A stretch of DNA of 64,000 nucleotides from Actinopolymorpha singaporensis (GTDB lineage Bacteria; Actinomycetota; Actinomycetes; Propionibacteriales; Actinopolymorphaceae), in assembly GCF_900104745.1 (NCBI RefSeq), contig NZ_LT629732.1, positions 3,149,981 through 3,213,980 on the forward strand. Direction: 5' to 3'. The position numbers were made by a program, and so were the translations under genes. The notes beneath the pieces were generated by a model, which did not search any database, was not told where the DNA came from, and saw nothing but the letters and a program-made list of their open reading frames with translations. This document shows, piece after piece, positions 24,881-32,704 of the stretch; position 1 is the first letter of the stretch; each line of letters opens with the position of its first letter.

Positions 24881-26002
24881 ATGCGGTATGCGGTCATCAA
24901 CGCGGGGGGCGCGGGCACAAGGTTGTGGCCGCTCTCGCGCGCAAGCTTCCCGAAGCAGCTGCTGAGCGTCCGGGGCGGCAAGAGCCTGCTCCGGCTCGCC
25001 TACGAGCGGCTGGAGGGCTTCGTCCCCGACGAGCGGATCTTCGTCTGCGCCGGCACCACGCACCAGCAGGTGATCATGGAGCACCTGCCGGAGCTTCCGG
25101 AGGAGAACTTCCTCGGTGAACCGGTCGCCCGCGACACCGCCAACGCGATCGGCCTGGCCTGCGCGGTGATCGTCGAGCGGGATCCGGACGCGGTGGCCGC
25201 GTTCGTCACGGCCGACCACGTGATCGAACCCGTGGAGTCCTTCCGCGAGGCGCTGGGCACCGCGTTCGCCACGGTCGAGGCCCACCCGCAGATGCTGGCG
25301 ACGTTCGGCGTACCGCCCACGTCGGCACACACCGGTCTCGGTTACATCGAACGCGCCGAGCCGCTGCCGGACGCGCCCGGGAGCGCCGGTCCCGGCGGTG
25401 GGCCCGCGGTGTTCGGCGTCACGGCCTTCACCGAGAAGCCGGACGCGGCGACCGCGCAGGCCTACGTCGCCGGCGGCCGTCACCTCTGGAACTCCGGCAT
25501 GTTCGTGTGGCGGGCCGACACCCTGCTCACCCAGCTTCACCGGCACCTGCCGGGCGCCTACGACGGCGTGACCCGGATCGCCAAGGCGTGGGACACCCCC
25601 GAACGCACGACCGTGGCGGAGAAGGCCTACGCCGAGCTGCCCAAGATCAGCATCGACTACGCCGTGATGGAGCCCGCGGCGCGAGGCGAGGACGAGGCCC
25701 GCGTCGTGGTGGTCCCGATGTCGGTCGACTGGATCGACGTCGGCGCCTGGCCGGCCCTGGCGCGCACGCTCGCCAACGACCCGGCCCACAACGCCAGCAA
25801 CGCCGTCACGGTGCTGGTCGACTCCGAGGGCAACATCGTGGTCAGTGACGACCCCGAGCACCTGGTGGCGACCGTCGGACTGCGCGACACGATCGTCGTG
25901 CACACCCCGGACGTCACGATGGTGTGCCCGAAGAACGACGCCGAGCGGGTGAAGGACCTCGTGGCCCGGGTCCGCCAGACCCACGGCGACCGGTACGCCT
26001 GA
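24881..26002 (+). CDS. manC: Mannose-1-phosphate guanylyltransferase
   Basis: A 373-residue GDP-mannose pyrophosphorylase that makes GDP-mannose from mannose-1-phosphate and GTP. The pyrophosphorylase signature GGAGTRLWPLSRASFPKQLL begins at residue 9; FVTADHVI, GYIERAE, FTEKPD, LWNSGMFVW and VDWIDVGAW follow in the expected order. There is no C-terminal isomerase domain, so it is the short type. It corresponds in position to Rv3264c (called manB in mycobacteria) and supplies GDP-mannose together with the phosphomannomutase and isomerase encoded at 38.9-42.9 kb. Confidence 0.9.
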   Translation: MRYAVINAGGAGTRLWPLSRASFPKQLLSVRGGKSLLRLAYERLEGFVPDERIFVCAGTTHQQVIMEHLPELPEENFLGEPVARDTANAIGLACAVIVERDPDAVAAFVTADHVIEPVESFREALGTAFATVEAHPQMLATFGVPPTSAHTGLGYIERAEPLPDAPGSAGPGGGPAVFGVTAFTEKPDAATAQAYVAGGRHLWNSGMFVWRADTLLTQLHRHLPGAYDGVTRIAKAWDTPERTTVAEKAYAELPKISIDYAVMEPAARGEDEARVVVVPMSVDWIDVGAWPALARTLANDPAHNASNAVTVLVDSEGNIVVSDDPEHLVATVGLRDTIVVHTPDVTMVCPKNDAERVKDLVARVRQTHGDRYA

Positions 26003-26019
26003 GGCTGCCGGCCCGCGGC

Positions 26020-26730
26020 TCAGGGGCCCTGGGGCTCAGGAGAGTCGGTGGCGGGGAACTTCCTCATGAACCGCGCGATCGCCTGCCCACTCACCTTCGC
26101 CGCGTACTGACGTCGCCCTGCGGCCGTCGACCAGTGGGTGAAGGCGAGGTGCTTGCCGGCGGGAAAGGCGCCCTCGCCCCTCTTCCACGGGGCGACGACG
26201 AGCTTCCTGGCGTTGTCGAACTCGGTGGACTCGTACCGCCTGGCGATGTTGCGCAGGGCGGCCAACTGCGCGGGATCGTCCGCGATCGTGTCGTCGTACC
26301 ACACGACAGTGTAGCCGTGTTCGAGATTGTGCACGAGCGTCTCGATGGCGGGGCGGTCCCTGGCGTCGTAGAACTTCCGCGAAAAGCTCGCCGGCTGCGC
26401 CCAGTGCGGTCCGGCGGACGGCGGAACCGTGCGGTAGGCGATCACCTCGCCGGTCGGCCGGTGGTCGTTGATGCCGGCGGAACTGTCGTTCTGTACGGCA
26501 CTCAGCCCGGCCTGCGCGGCGGGCACCCCGAGCGCGGGGAAGGCCTTGGCGTCCCGGCGGTCCATCCAGTTCCCGACGGGTACCCAGGCCGCCGCGCCGA
26601 CGACCACCAGGCCGACCAGTACGCAGACCGCGACAAGGGTGAGCCTCCTGCGACGCTCGGTGCGCTCGTGCTCCTCACGCGCCTGCTCGATCTGCAGCAG
26701 CCTCGTCGTGTCCTGCTTCTTCTTCGCCAC
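26020..26730 (-). CDS. DUF3105 domain membrane-anchored protein
   Basis: A 236-residue protein with a short basic cytoplasmic N terminus, a charged helix (LLQIEQAREEHERTERRRRL), one membrane segment (TLVAVCVLVGLVVVGAAAW) and an extracytoplasmic DUF3105 domain. Typical features of that family are the PPSAGPHW segment and the His-rich core LVHNLEHGYTVVWYD. The conserved histidines suggest metal binding, but no activity is established. The GTG at 26730 follows GAGGGACGG and gives the lysine-rich start VAKKKQ. It converges with the guanylyltransferase gene. Confidence 0.85.
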   Translation of the reverse strand: MAKKKQDTTRLLQIEQAREEHERTERRRRLTLVAVCVLVGLVVVGAAAWVPVGNWMDRRDAKAFPALGVPAAQAGLSAVQNDSSAGINDHRPTGEVIAYRTVPPSAGPHWAQPASFSRKFYDARDRPAIETLVHNLEHGYTVVWYDDTIADDPAQLAALRNIARRYESTEFDNARKLVVAPWKRGEGAFPAGKHLAFTHWSTAAGRRQYAAKVSGQAIARFMRKFPATDSPEPQGP

Positions 26731-26869
26731 GGCCGTCCCTCGCTCGTGCGCCCGGTCACGTGGCGCTCGGTTCGTCCTGGGAGTGTACGAAAGATCACCG
26801 GCGAAGCGACCGGACCTTCCGGTGCGGCCGGTACGCCGTCGAGGCCGGGCGTCCAGCAGACTGGACCCC

Positions 26870-27796
26870 ATGTCCGCGCCGACCGTCGAACGCACCCGCA
26901 CGGTGGTGACCGAAGCTCCGGTCGACCCGGTGGTGACGTTGCGCAGCCTGCGGCGCGGAGGCGGCGACCCCGTGCACCGCACCGCTCCCGACGGCTCGAT
27001 CTGGCGCGGCACCCGGACCCCCGACGGCGTGGCCACCGTGGTGATCTCGGCCCGGCCCGCCGACGGTGCGATCGAGGGACGCGCGTGGGGGCCAGGCGCA
27101 GACTGGATCCTCGACCACCTGCCCGGGCTGGTGGGCGCGGAGGACGACCCGGCCGGCTTCGAGCCCGGCCTCGCGCTGCTGGAACGCCTGCACCGCCGGT
27201 TCGCCGGCTGGCGGGTGTGCCGTACCGGCCTGGTGATGGAGTCCCTGACGCCCGCGATCCTGGAACAGAAGGTCACCTCCACCGAGGCGTGGCGGTCCTG
27301 GCGCGAACTCGTGTGGCGGTTCGGTGAGCGGGCGCCCGGCCCGGCGCCGTTCCCGCTGTGGGTGCAGCCGGACGCCCGTACGCTCGCCGGCCTGCCGTCG
27401 TGGGAGTGGCACCGCGCGGGCGTCGGTCCGCAGCGGGCGCAGACCCTGGTCCGCTGCGCCCGGCTGGCCACCGCCCTGGAGCGTACGGTCGGGCTGGACT
27501 TCGCCGAGGTCGAACGCCGGCTGCGCAGCGTTCCGGGCGTAGGGGTGTGGACCGCGGCCGAGGTGATGCAGCGGGCGCACGGGAACGCCGACGCGGTGTC
27601 GGTGGGCGACTTCCACGTCGCCAAGTCGGTCGGCTGGGCACTCGCCGCCGAGCCGTACGACGACGAGACCATGCTGGCAGTGCTGGAACGCTGGCGCGGT
27701 CATCGGTACCGCGTCACCCGGCTGATCGAACTCGCCGGAATCACTGCACCGCGCCGCGGCCCGCGGTTCGCCCCGCGCGACTACCGAGCGTTCTGA
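26870..27796 (+). CDS. HhH-GPD family DNA glycosylase (AlkA-like)
   Basis: A 308-residue DNA repair glycosylase of the helix-hairpin-helix superfamily, related to 3-methyladenine DNA glycosylase II. The N-terminal half has the mixed strand region of AlkA-type enzymes; the core begins at VMESLTPAILEQKVTS, the hairpin is LRSVPGVGVWTAAEV, and the catalytic Asp lies in SVGDFHVAKSVGW. No C-terminal iron-sulfur cysteines are present, in contrast to endonuclease III. It should excise alkylated bases. The 3' end overlaps the convergent fbiB gene by 16 bases. Confidence 0.82.
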   Translation: MSAPTVERTRTVVTEAPVDPVVTLRSLRRGGGDPVHRTAPDGSIWRGTRTPDGVATVVISARPADGAIEGRAWGPGADWILDHLPGLVGAEDDPAGFEPGLALLERLHRRFAGWRVCRTGLVMESLTPAILEQKVTSTEAWRSWRELVWRFGERAPGPAPFPLWVQPDARTLAGLPSWEWHRAGVGPQRAQTLVRCARLATALERTVGLDFAEVERRLRSVPGVGVWTAAEVMQRAHGNADAVSVGDFHVAKSVGWALAAEPYDDETMLAVLERWRGHRYRVTRLIELAGITAPRRGPRFAPRDYRAF

Positions 27797-29019
27797 GCGG
27801 CGCGCTCGGCAGCTTTCCGGGCACCGTTCTCGGCGGGGTTCTGCGCAGCGTTCCGGCCGGTGCCGATCGCCAGCGCCCCGACCGGTTCGGCGCCCGCGGG
27901 CAGTACATGGCGTACCGCTTCCCCGGCGGCCTCGGCAGGGACCCACTGGCAGGCCAGCCCCTCGACCACGCAGGAACGCACCAGTCGCTCGCGCAGTCCA
28001 CCCGCACCGAGCAGGACGTCGGTGCGGCCGGCTTCACCGTCGGCACGGACATGGACGATGACCAGGACGGGCACCGAGGAGGGCAGGCCGAGCGCGTCCA
28101 GGATCGGTTTGAGAACCCGCGCCTCGGTCACCTCGACCGCACCCCACCGCCCGGGGGTCCCCGGCTCGGCCGTCATACCTGCGGGCTCAGCCGTGGTGTC
28201 GGCCAGGCCGGACAGCGCCCGGCGTACCTGGTCGGCGTCCACCGCCACGTCGGCGAGCGGCTCGGTGGCGACCGGGAGCCGAAGTGCCTCCCGCCTGGCT
28301 TCCCGTGCGCCGAGCCGGAACATGTCGTCCTCGGCGGACCGGACCAGCGCGCGCACGCCCGGCCCGTCCTCGTCGGTGACGAGCGCCGCGAGCCCGCGCA
28401 CGACGGCCACCGGGACCTGTGCGCTCTTGCCCTTGACGAGTTCGGCCGCACCGGCGATCTCGTCCGCGTGCGCCGGGGCTGTGACGACGAGTTCGTTGCC
28501 GTACGCGTCGACCCGGCCGCGGTGCTCCTCGACCACGCGTACGCCGGCGGCGCCGATGGCGAGGTCGGTCTGGCCGAGCCGCCAGGGCCGGCCGAAGGTG
28601 TCGGTGACGACCACGCCGACCCGCACGCCGAGGCGTTCGGTCACCCCGCGACGGAGCCGGCGTGCGGACTCGTCGGAGTCCAGCGGGAGCAGCAGGAGGC
28701 GGCCGGGCTCGACGTTGGACGCGTCCACGCCGGCGGCGGCCATCACGAACCCGTGCCGGGTCTGGACGATCTGGGTGGGTCCGCGTTCGGCGACCACCCG
28801 GACGGTCTCGGAGCGGATCGCGGCGAACCGGTCGTCGCCCGCGACCACGCGGCCCTCGGACTTGCTGACGATCTTGCTGGACACCACCAGCACGTCGCCG
28901 TCGCGGACGTCGGTGGCGTGGTCGGCCACCAGCGCGGCGAGGTCGTCGCCCTCCCTGACCTCGGGGATCCCGAGGACGGGGATGACGAGGATCGAGCCGG
29001 TACGCGGGTCGTCGCTCAC
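27781..29019 (-). CDS. fbiB: Coenzyme F420:L-glutamate ligase with shortened nitroreductase-like C terminus
   Basis: A 412-residue FbiB homologue. Residues 5-245 form the CofE ligase, which adds gamma-linked glutamates to F420-0; VVSSKIVSKSEG (45-56), DTFGRPWRLGQTD (140-152) and DAYGNE (171-176) mark its active site. Actinobacterial FbiB normally continues with a complete FMN nitroreductase domain that reduces dehydro-F420-0. Here only about 120 recognisable residues remain, ending in LLGAGGLRERL, EGLACQWVP and PVGALAIG; the usual RRSVR FMN-binding start is missing. The GTG at 29019 overlaps the fbiA stop. Oligoglutamylation is confident; reduction by this protein is doubtful. Confidence 0.87.
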   Translation of the reverse strand: MSDDPRTGSILVIPVLGIPEVREGDDLAALVADHATDVRDGDVLVVSSKIVSKSEGRVVAGDDRFAAIRSETVRVVAERGPTQIVQTRHGFVMAAAGVDASNVEPGRLLLLPLDSDESARRLRRGVTERLGVRVGVVVTDTFGRPWRLGQTDLAIGAAGVRVVEEHRGRVDAYGNELVVTAPAHADEIAGAAELVKGKSAQVPVAVVRGLAALVTDEDGPGVRALVRSAEDDMFRLGAREARREALRLPVATEPLADVAVDADQVRRALSGLADTTAEPAGMTAEPGTPGRWGAVEVTEARVLKPILDALGLPSSVPVLVIVHVRADGEAGRTDVLLGAGGLRERLVRSCVVEGLACQWVPAEAAGEAVRHVLPAGAEPVGALAIGTGRNAAQNPAENGARKAAERAAQNAR

Positions 29020-29993
29020 CGGCGAACCTCCTCGGCGAGTTCCAGGGCGACCCCGGCCATCGCGGCGGTGGTCGCGACGTCGGTCATCATCAACGGCACG
29101 GCGCGCGCGGCGATGCCCGCCTCCCGGATCCGGCCCACCGACTCGGCGTCGCGTTCGTCGACCAGCCACCCGTCCAGCAGCCCGCCGTCGCCGCGGGCAC
29201 CGAAGTGCAGCGCGACACCGGCCGCGGAGGTGTCGACGCCGATGGACGGGAGAAGCTTGTCCGCCATCCCGCGTACCGGTGCGCCGCCCACGATCGGGGA
29301 CAGCCCGACCACCGGCGCGGAGGCGGAGCGGACCGCGTCACGGACGCCGGGCACGGAGAGGATCGGCCCGACGCTCACCACCGGGTTGGACGGGGGCAGC
29401 AGGAGAAGGTCGGCGCCGGTGATCGCCTCGAGTACGCCGGGAGCGGGGGTCGCCTCACCGACGCCCTCGACGTCGACCGTGACCACGGGCAGGGACGCGT
29501 GGTGACGGACCCAGTACTCCTGGAAGTGCAGCCGGCGCCGGCCGTCGGGGGAGTCCGGGTCCTCCACGACGACGTGGGTCTCCACCCGGTCGTCGGTCAT
29601 CGGGATGAGGCGTACCGGCAGCCGCCAGCGAGCGGTGAGCGCGGCGGTCGCCTCCGAGAGCGTCCGGCCCTCGGCCAGCATCGCCGTTCGGACCAGGTGG
29701 GTCCCGATGTCGCGGTCCCCGAGCCCGAACCACGACGGCACCGAGTCGTACGCCCGGATCTCCTCCAGGGCGTTCCAGGACTCGTCCGCGCGGCCCCAGC
29801 CCCGGGCCTCGTCGTTGCCGCCGCCCAGGGTGTACATGACCGTGTCCAGGTCGGGGGAGACGCGCAGGCCGTAGAGAGTGAGGTCGTCACCGGTGTTGCC
29901 GATGACCGTGACTTCGGCGTCGGGGGAGTGGGCGAGCAGGCCGCGCAGGAAGCGCGCTGCGCCGATCCCGCCGGCGAGAACCGTGATCCGCAC
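29016..29993 (-). CDS. fbiA: 2-phospho-L-lactate/phosphoenolpyruvate transferase for F420 synthesis
   Basis: A 325-residue CofD/FbiA enzyme that transfers the phosphoenolpyruvyl or phospholactyl unit from its guanosine diphosphate carrier to Fo. Family marks are the N-terminal AGGIGAARFLRGL, IGNTGDD, LDTVMYTLGG, WFGLGDRDIGTHL, PPSNPVVSVGPIL and GLSPIVGG. The GTG at 29993 gives VRITVLAGG, the normal CofD start. The adjacent fbiB overlaps by GTGA, so both are co-transcribed; the guanylyltransferase FbiD/CofC and the Fo synthase are not in this window. F420 so made could serve the PPOX-type protein at 3642. Confidence 0.92.
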   Translation of the reverse strand: MRITVLAGGIGAARFLRGLLAHSPDAEVTVIGNTGDDLTLYGLRVSPDLDTVMYTLGGGNDEARGWGRADESWNALEEIRAYDSVPSWFGLGDRDIGTHLVRTAMLAEGRTLSEATAALTARWRLPVRLIPMTDDRVETHVVVEDPDSPDGRRRLHFQEYWVRHHASLPVVTVDVEGVGEATPAPGVLEAITGADLLLLPPSNPVVSVGPILSVPGVRDAVRSASAPVVGLSPIVGGAPVRGMADKLLPSIGVDTSAAGVALHFGARGDGGLLDGWLVDERDAESVGRIREAGIAARAVPLMMTDVATTAAMAGVALELAEEVRR

Positions 29994-30217
29994 GCCACCA
30001 GTGTGCCCCCTCCGCATGGCCGGGCTCTCGCCGCGTCTGTCCACAGGCCGGTCGGGACGGATCGGGCGATCTGCGCCATAGTGGTGCCGGTCGCCGGGGG
30101 GCCCGCCGCGACCAGCCGCCCAACGGATCGACTTTGGGCCCACCACGTGGGTCCCCACGTCGGGCCACCGTGTGGGAGGCTGCAGCCCGACATCACACCC
30201 AGATTTGGGGGTAGCAC

Positions 30218-31825
30218 GTGGTTACCGAGACGACCAAGCCGCAGCGTGAGCTGTTCGCGTGGGTGCTGCTGGGCGCCGGCATCCTGGTCGGCCTGGTGGC
30301 GGTGTCGCGACTCGGCATCGACAGCGGCTCCGGCTTCGCGCTGACGGCGTTCGCCTACCAGGGCCGATTCGTACAGCCGGTGCTCGTGGCCCTCCTTGTG
30401 CTCGCGGTGGTCCTCGTGACCCACCTCGGCGAGCCCACGCCGAAGGCGCGCGTCATCACCCTGGTCGCGCTGGCGGTGCTGACGATCCTGACCCTGCTGG
30501 GGCTGGTGACCTGGCTCGGCGGGATGGCCGCCGACGTTCGCCTGCCCAGCGGCGTGGGCGCCTTCGGCATCGACGGCAAGCTGGCCACCGCGGTGCAGCA
30601 GCTCGCCTACCTCGCGATCGCCGGCGCCGCCCTCTTCTTCGTGTTCACCACGCTGAAGGCGCTGCCGCAGCCGGTGGGCAGCCTGGCCGACAGTCTGGGC
30701 GGCAGTCTGGGCGGCGGCAAGCGGGAGGGCCGCAAGGACAAGCGCGGGCAGGACAAGTCCGGTGGACTCCTCGGCCGGTTCGGCGGCGAGCAGCAGGGCA
30801 GCGGACACGACCAGCGTGACGAGCAGCAGCAGGGTCAGTACGCCCAGTCGGCGTACGCGCAGGGCGGCTACGACCAAGGCGGGTACGACCAGGGCGGGTA
30901 CGACCAGGCCGGGTACTACGCCCAGGGCCAGGACCAGTACGCCCAGCAGGGCTACGACCAGTACGCCCAGCAGGGCTACGACCAGTACGGCGGACAGGGC
31001 TACGCCCAGCAGGGCCAGTACGGCGAGTACGCCCAGCAGGGCTACGACCAGTACGGCGGACAGGGCTACGCCCAGCAGGGCCAGTACGGCGAGTACGCCC
31101 AGCAGGGCCAGTACGACCAGCAGCCGTACGGCCGGCCCGACCAGGGTCACTACCCGCAGCCCGCTCAGTACGGTCAGCCCGACCAGGGCCAGCACGGCCA
31201 GCAGGGCTACGGCCAGCACGGCCAGTACGGCCAGGGTGAGTACGACCAGGGTCAGGACGACCAGCGGAATGCCTACGGTCAGCAGGGCCGGTACGACCAG
31301 CCGGGGCACGCCCCACAGGAGGGGCCGTTCGACCACGGCCGGCAGGAGCAGTACGGCCGGCCGGAGTACGGCCAGGGCGACGCCGGGCAGCAGTACGCCG
31401 CCTACTCCTCGTTCGGTCCGGACGCCGGCCGGGACTCCGGGGCGAACGAACACGGTGGGCCCTACCACAACCAGCCCGGCGACCGCGAGCCGCAGCACGA
31501 CCAGGGCCGGCCCGACCACGATCGTCCCGCGGGCCGCGCTGCGCGGCGCGATCCGGACAGCACGCAGTTCTTCGGCCGCGACTACCCCGAGCCGGTCGAC
31601 GCGCCGGATGCCCGGCCGTCCGAGCCAGCTGCCCCGGCGTCCGGGGCGGACGACGAGGACGACGACCACACCCGGGTCGTCCACATGGGAAACCTCGACG
31701 GGCCTGACAGTGAGCCGGGGCTGGACGAGGGCCGACCCGGCCAGGGCCGCGGTGACGAGGGCCGTGGTGACCAGGGCAGGGCTCGTGAGGAACAGCAGAG
31801 CTGGTGGTCGCAGCCGCCACGCTGA
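30218..31825 (+). CDS. Four-helix membrane protein with long Q/G/Y-rich disordered tail
   Basis: A 535-residue protein with two unlike parts. Residues 1-155 contain four hydrophobic segments (starting at FAWVLLGAGILVG, VLVALLVLAVVLV, ITLVALAVLTILTLL and LAYLAIAGAALFFVF). The remaining 370 residues are dominated by Gln, Gly, Tyr, Asp and Ala in units such as GYDQYGGQ and YAQQGQYGEYAQQ, including an exact 66-bp tandem duplication, and end in an acidic stretch and a Trp-Trp pair. The tail is predicted disordered and resembles prion-like domains. I know no function. The GTG follows GGGGG. A strong terminator lies directly downstream. Confidence 0.75.
   Translation: MVTETTKPQRELFAWVLLGAGILVGLVAVSRLGIDSGSGFALTAFAYQGRFVQPVLVALLVLAVVLVTHLGEPTPKARVITLVALAVLTILTLLGLVTWLGGMAADVRLPSGVGAFGIDGKLATAVQQLAYLAIAGAALFFVFTTLKALPQPVGSLADSLGGSLGGGKREGRKDKRGQDKSGGLLGRFGGEQQGSGHDQRDEQQQGQYAQSAYAQGGYDQGGYDQGGYDQAGYYAQGQDQYAQQGYDQYAQQGYDQYGGQGYAQQGQYGEYAQQGYDQYGGQGYAQQGQYGEYAQQGQYDQQPYGRPDQGHYPQPAQYGQPDQGQHGQQGYGQHGQYGQGEYDQGQDDQRNAYGQQGRYDQPGHAPQEGPFDHGRQEQYGRPEYGQGDAGQQYAAYSSFGPDAGRDSGANEHGGPYHNQPGDREPQHDQGRPDHDRPAGRAARRDPDSTQFFGRDYPEPVDAPDARPSEPAAPASGADDEDDDHTRVVHMGNLDGPDSEPGLDEGRPGQGRGDEGRGDQGRAREEQQSWWSQPPR
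30974..31105 (+). repeat. Exact 66-bp tandem duplication in Q/G/Y-rich tail
   Basis: Bases 30974-31039 recur unchanged at 31040-31105; each copy encodes 22 residues beginning GYDQYGGQ and ending GEYAQQ. Identity at synonymous sites indicates a recent duplication or gene conversion. Shorter imperfect repeats of the same motifs surround it. Confidence 0.95.
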
Positions 31826-31858
31826 GGCGTGAAGCGCGAGGCGCCACCGCGGGCGAGA

Positions 31859-31902
31859 CGATCGGGCCCGGCCAGAACCCAGCTTCTGGCCGGGCCCGAT
31901 CG
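31859..31902 (+). terminator. Strong hairpin terminator
   Basis: A perfect 19-bp inverted repeat, CGATCGGGCCCGGCCAGAA and its complement, flanks a six-base loop. No T-tract follows, common in high-GC actinobacteria. It ends the transcript of the membrane protein gene and isolates whiB2. Confidence 0.85.
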
Positions 31903-32239
31903 CGTTGTCGGCGATTCAGATCCCTTGTGTGGTTGGGATTCTCTCCCATACCGGCTCCGATCGCCTTGCCCCGTTGAGGTTTCCGCCATGCTCCGGGTGG
32001 CTATGTCCGCTTATAGCAGACCTCAAGTTGACGTAGCGGGATTTCCAGCATGTAATTTCAGCTGTGTCATTCCCGCCGTTCCGGGGAAGTACCAGAACGG
32101 TGTGACACGGAAGCACCGCTCGGAGTTTGGTGCGGGGACGGACGGCGACGTCGACCCGGTCTGCGCCGCGAGCAACCCGAGTAACTGGTCGGCAACGGGG
32201 ATTTTTCTCACGGGGACGTGGGTCGAGGAGGCGAGGACC
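31903..32239 (+). other. whiB2 promoter and long untranslated leader
   Basis: This gene-free stretch holds a near-consensus vegetative promoter (32028-32056) and then a leader of roughly 175 bases before the GTG. The A+T content is higher than in the neighbouring genes, especially at 31980-32060. No further gene or clear riboswitch is visible. Confidence 0.6.
32028..32056 (+). promoter_or_regulatory. Near-consensus promoter of whiB2
   Basis: TTGACG (32028-32033) and TGTAAT (32051-32056) are separated by 17 bases, five of six matches at each box to the vegetative consensus. This is the best promoter seen in the window. Initiation is expected near 32063. Confidence 0.75.
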
Positions 32240-32497
32240 GTGGCAGAGCCCAGCCTGCTGCACGGCAGCGCCGAGGAAGAGCTCAGCTGGCAGGAACGCG
32301 CGCTGTGCGCGCAGACCGACCCGGAGGCGTTCTTTCCGGAAAAAGGTGGATCCACCCGCGAAGCGAAGCGGGTGTGCATGGTGTGCGAGGTCAGATCGGC
32401 GTGCCTGACCTATGCACTGGAACACGACGAACGCTTCGGTATCTGGGGCGGCCTCTCCGAGCGGGAGCGCCGTCGGATGAAGAAGCGCGCGGTCTGA
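32240..32497 (+). CDS. whiB2: WhiB2-type iron-sulfur transcriptional regulator
   Basis: An 85-residue Wbl protein. Four cysteines (23, 46, 49, 55) in C-x22-C-x2-C-x5-C should bind a [4Fe-4S] cluster; GIWGG (68-72) is the turn that contacts the primary sigma factor region 4, followed by a basic ERERRRMKKR tail for DNA. WhiB2/WhmD/WhiB proteins are essential for septation and control of division genes in mycobacteria and streptomycetes. Position beside fbiA and the mannose genes matches Rv3260c. The GTG at 32240 has GAGGAGG upstream and gives the usual family length. Confidence 0.93.
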   Translation: MAEPSLLHGSAEEELSWQERALCAQTDPEAFFPEKGGSTREAKRVCMVCEVRSACLTYALEHDERFGIWGGLSERERRRMKKRAV

Positions 32498-32520
32498 GCG
32501 ACAGATCCCGGGCCGCCTCG

Positions 32521-32557
32521 GCGCGGGACCGTGGGCCGGACGCCTGCGGTCCCGTGC
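32521..32557 (+). terminator. Hairpin terminator after whiB2
   Basis: GCGCGGGACCG (32521-32531) pairs with CGGTCCCGTGC (32547-32557) with one mismatch around a 15-base loop, 24 bases after the whiB2 stop. Confidence 0.6.
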
Positions 32558-32704
32558 TGTCCAACCCGGCGTCGGGGGGCTTCCCCGACGCGTCTGCCCT
32601 GAGGTGAGCGCCCGACCTGTCCCAGCCTGAGGCCGTTCGTCGGAAGCGTCGCGTAGTGTGTGGGCTTGCACCGAGCCCCCCACCTGTGAGGTTCCGCTTT
32701 CCGC

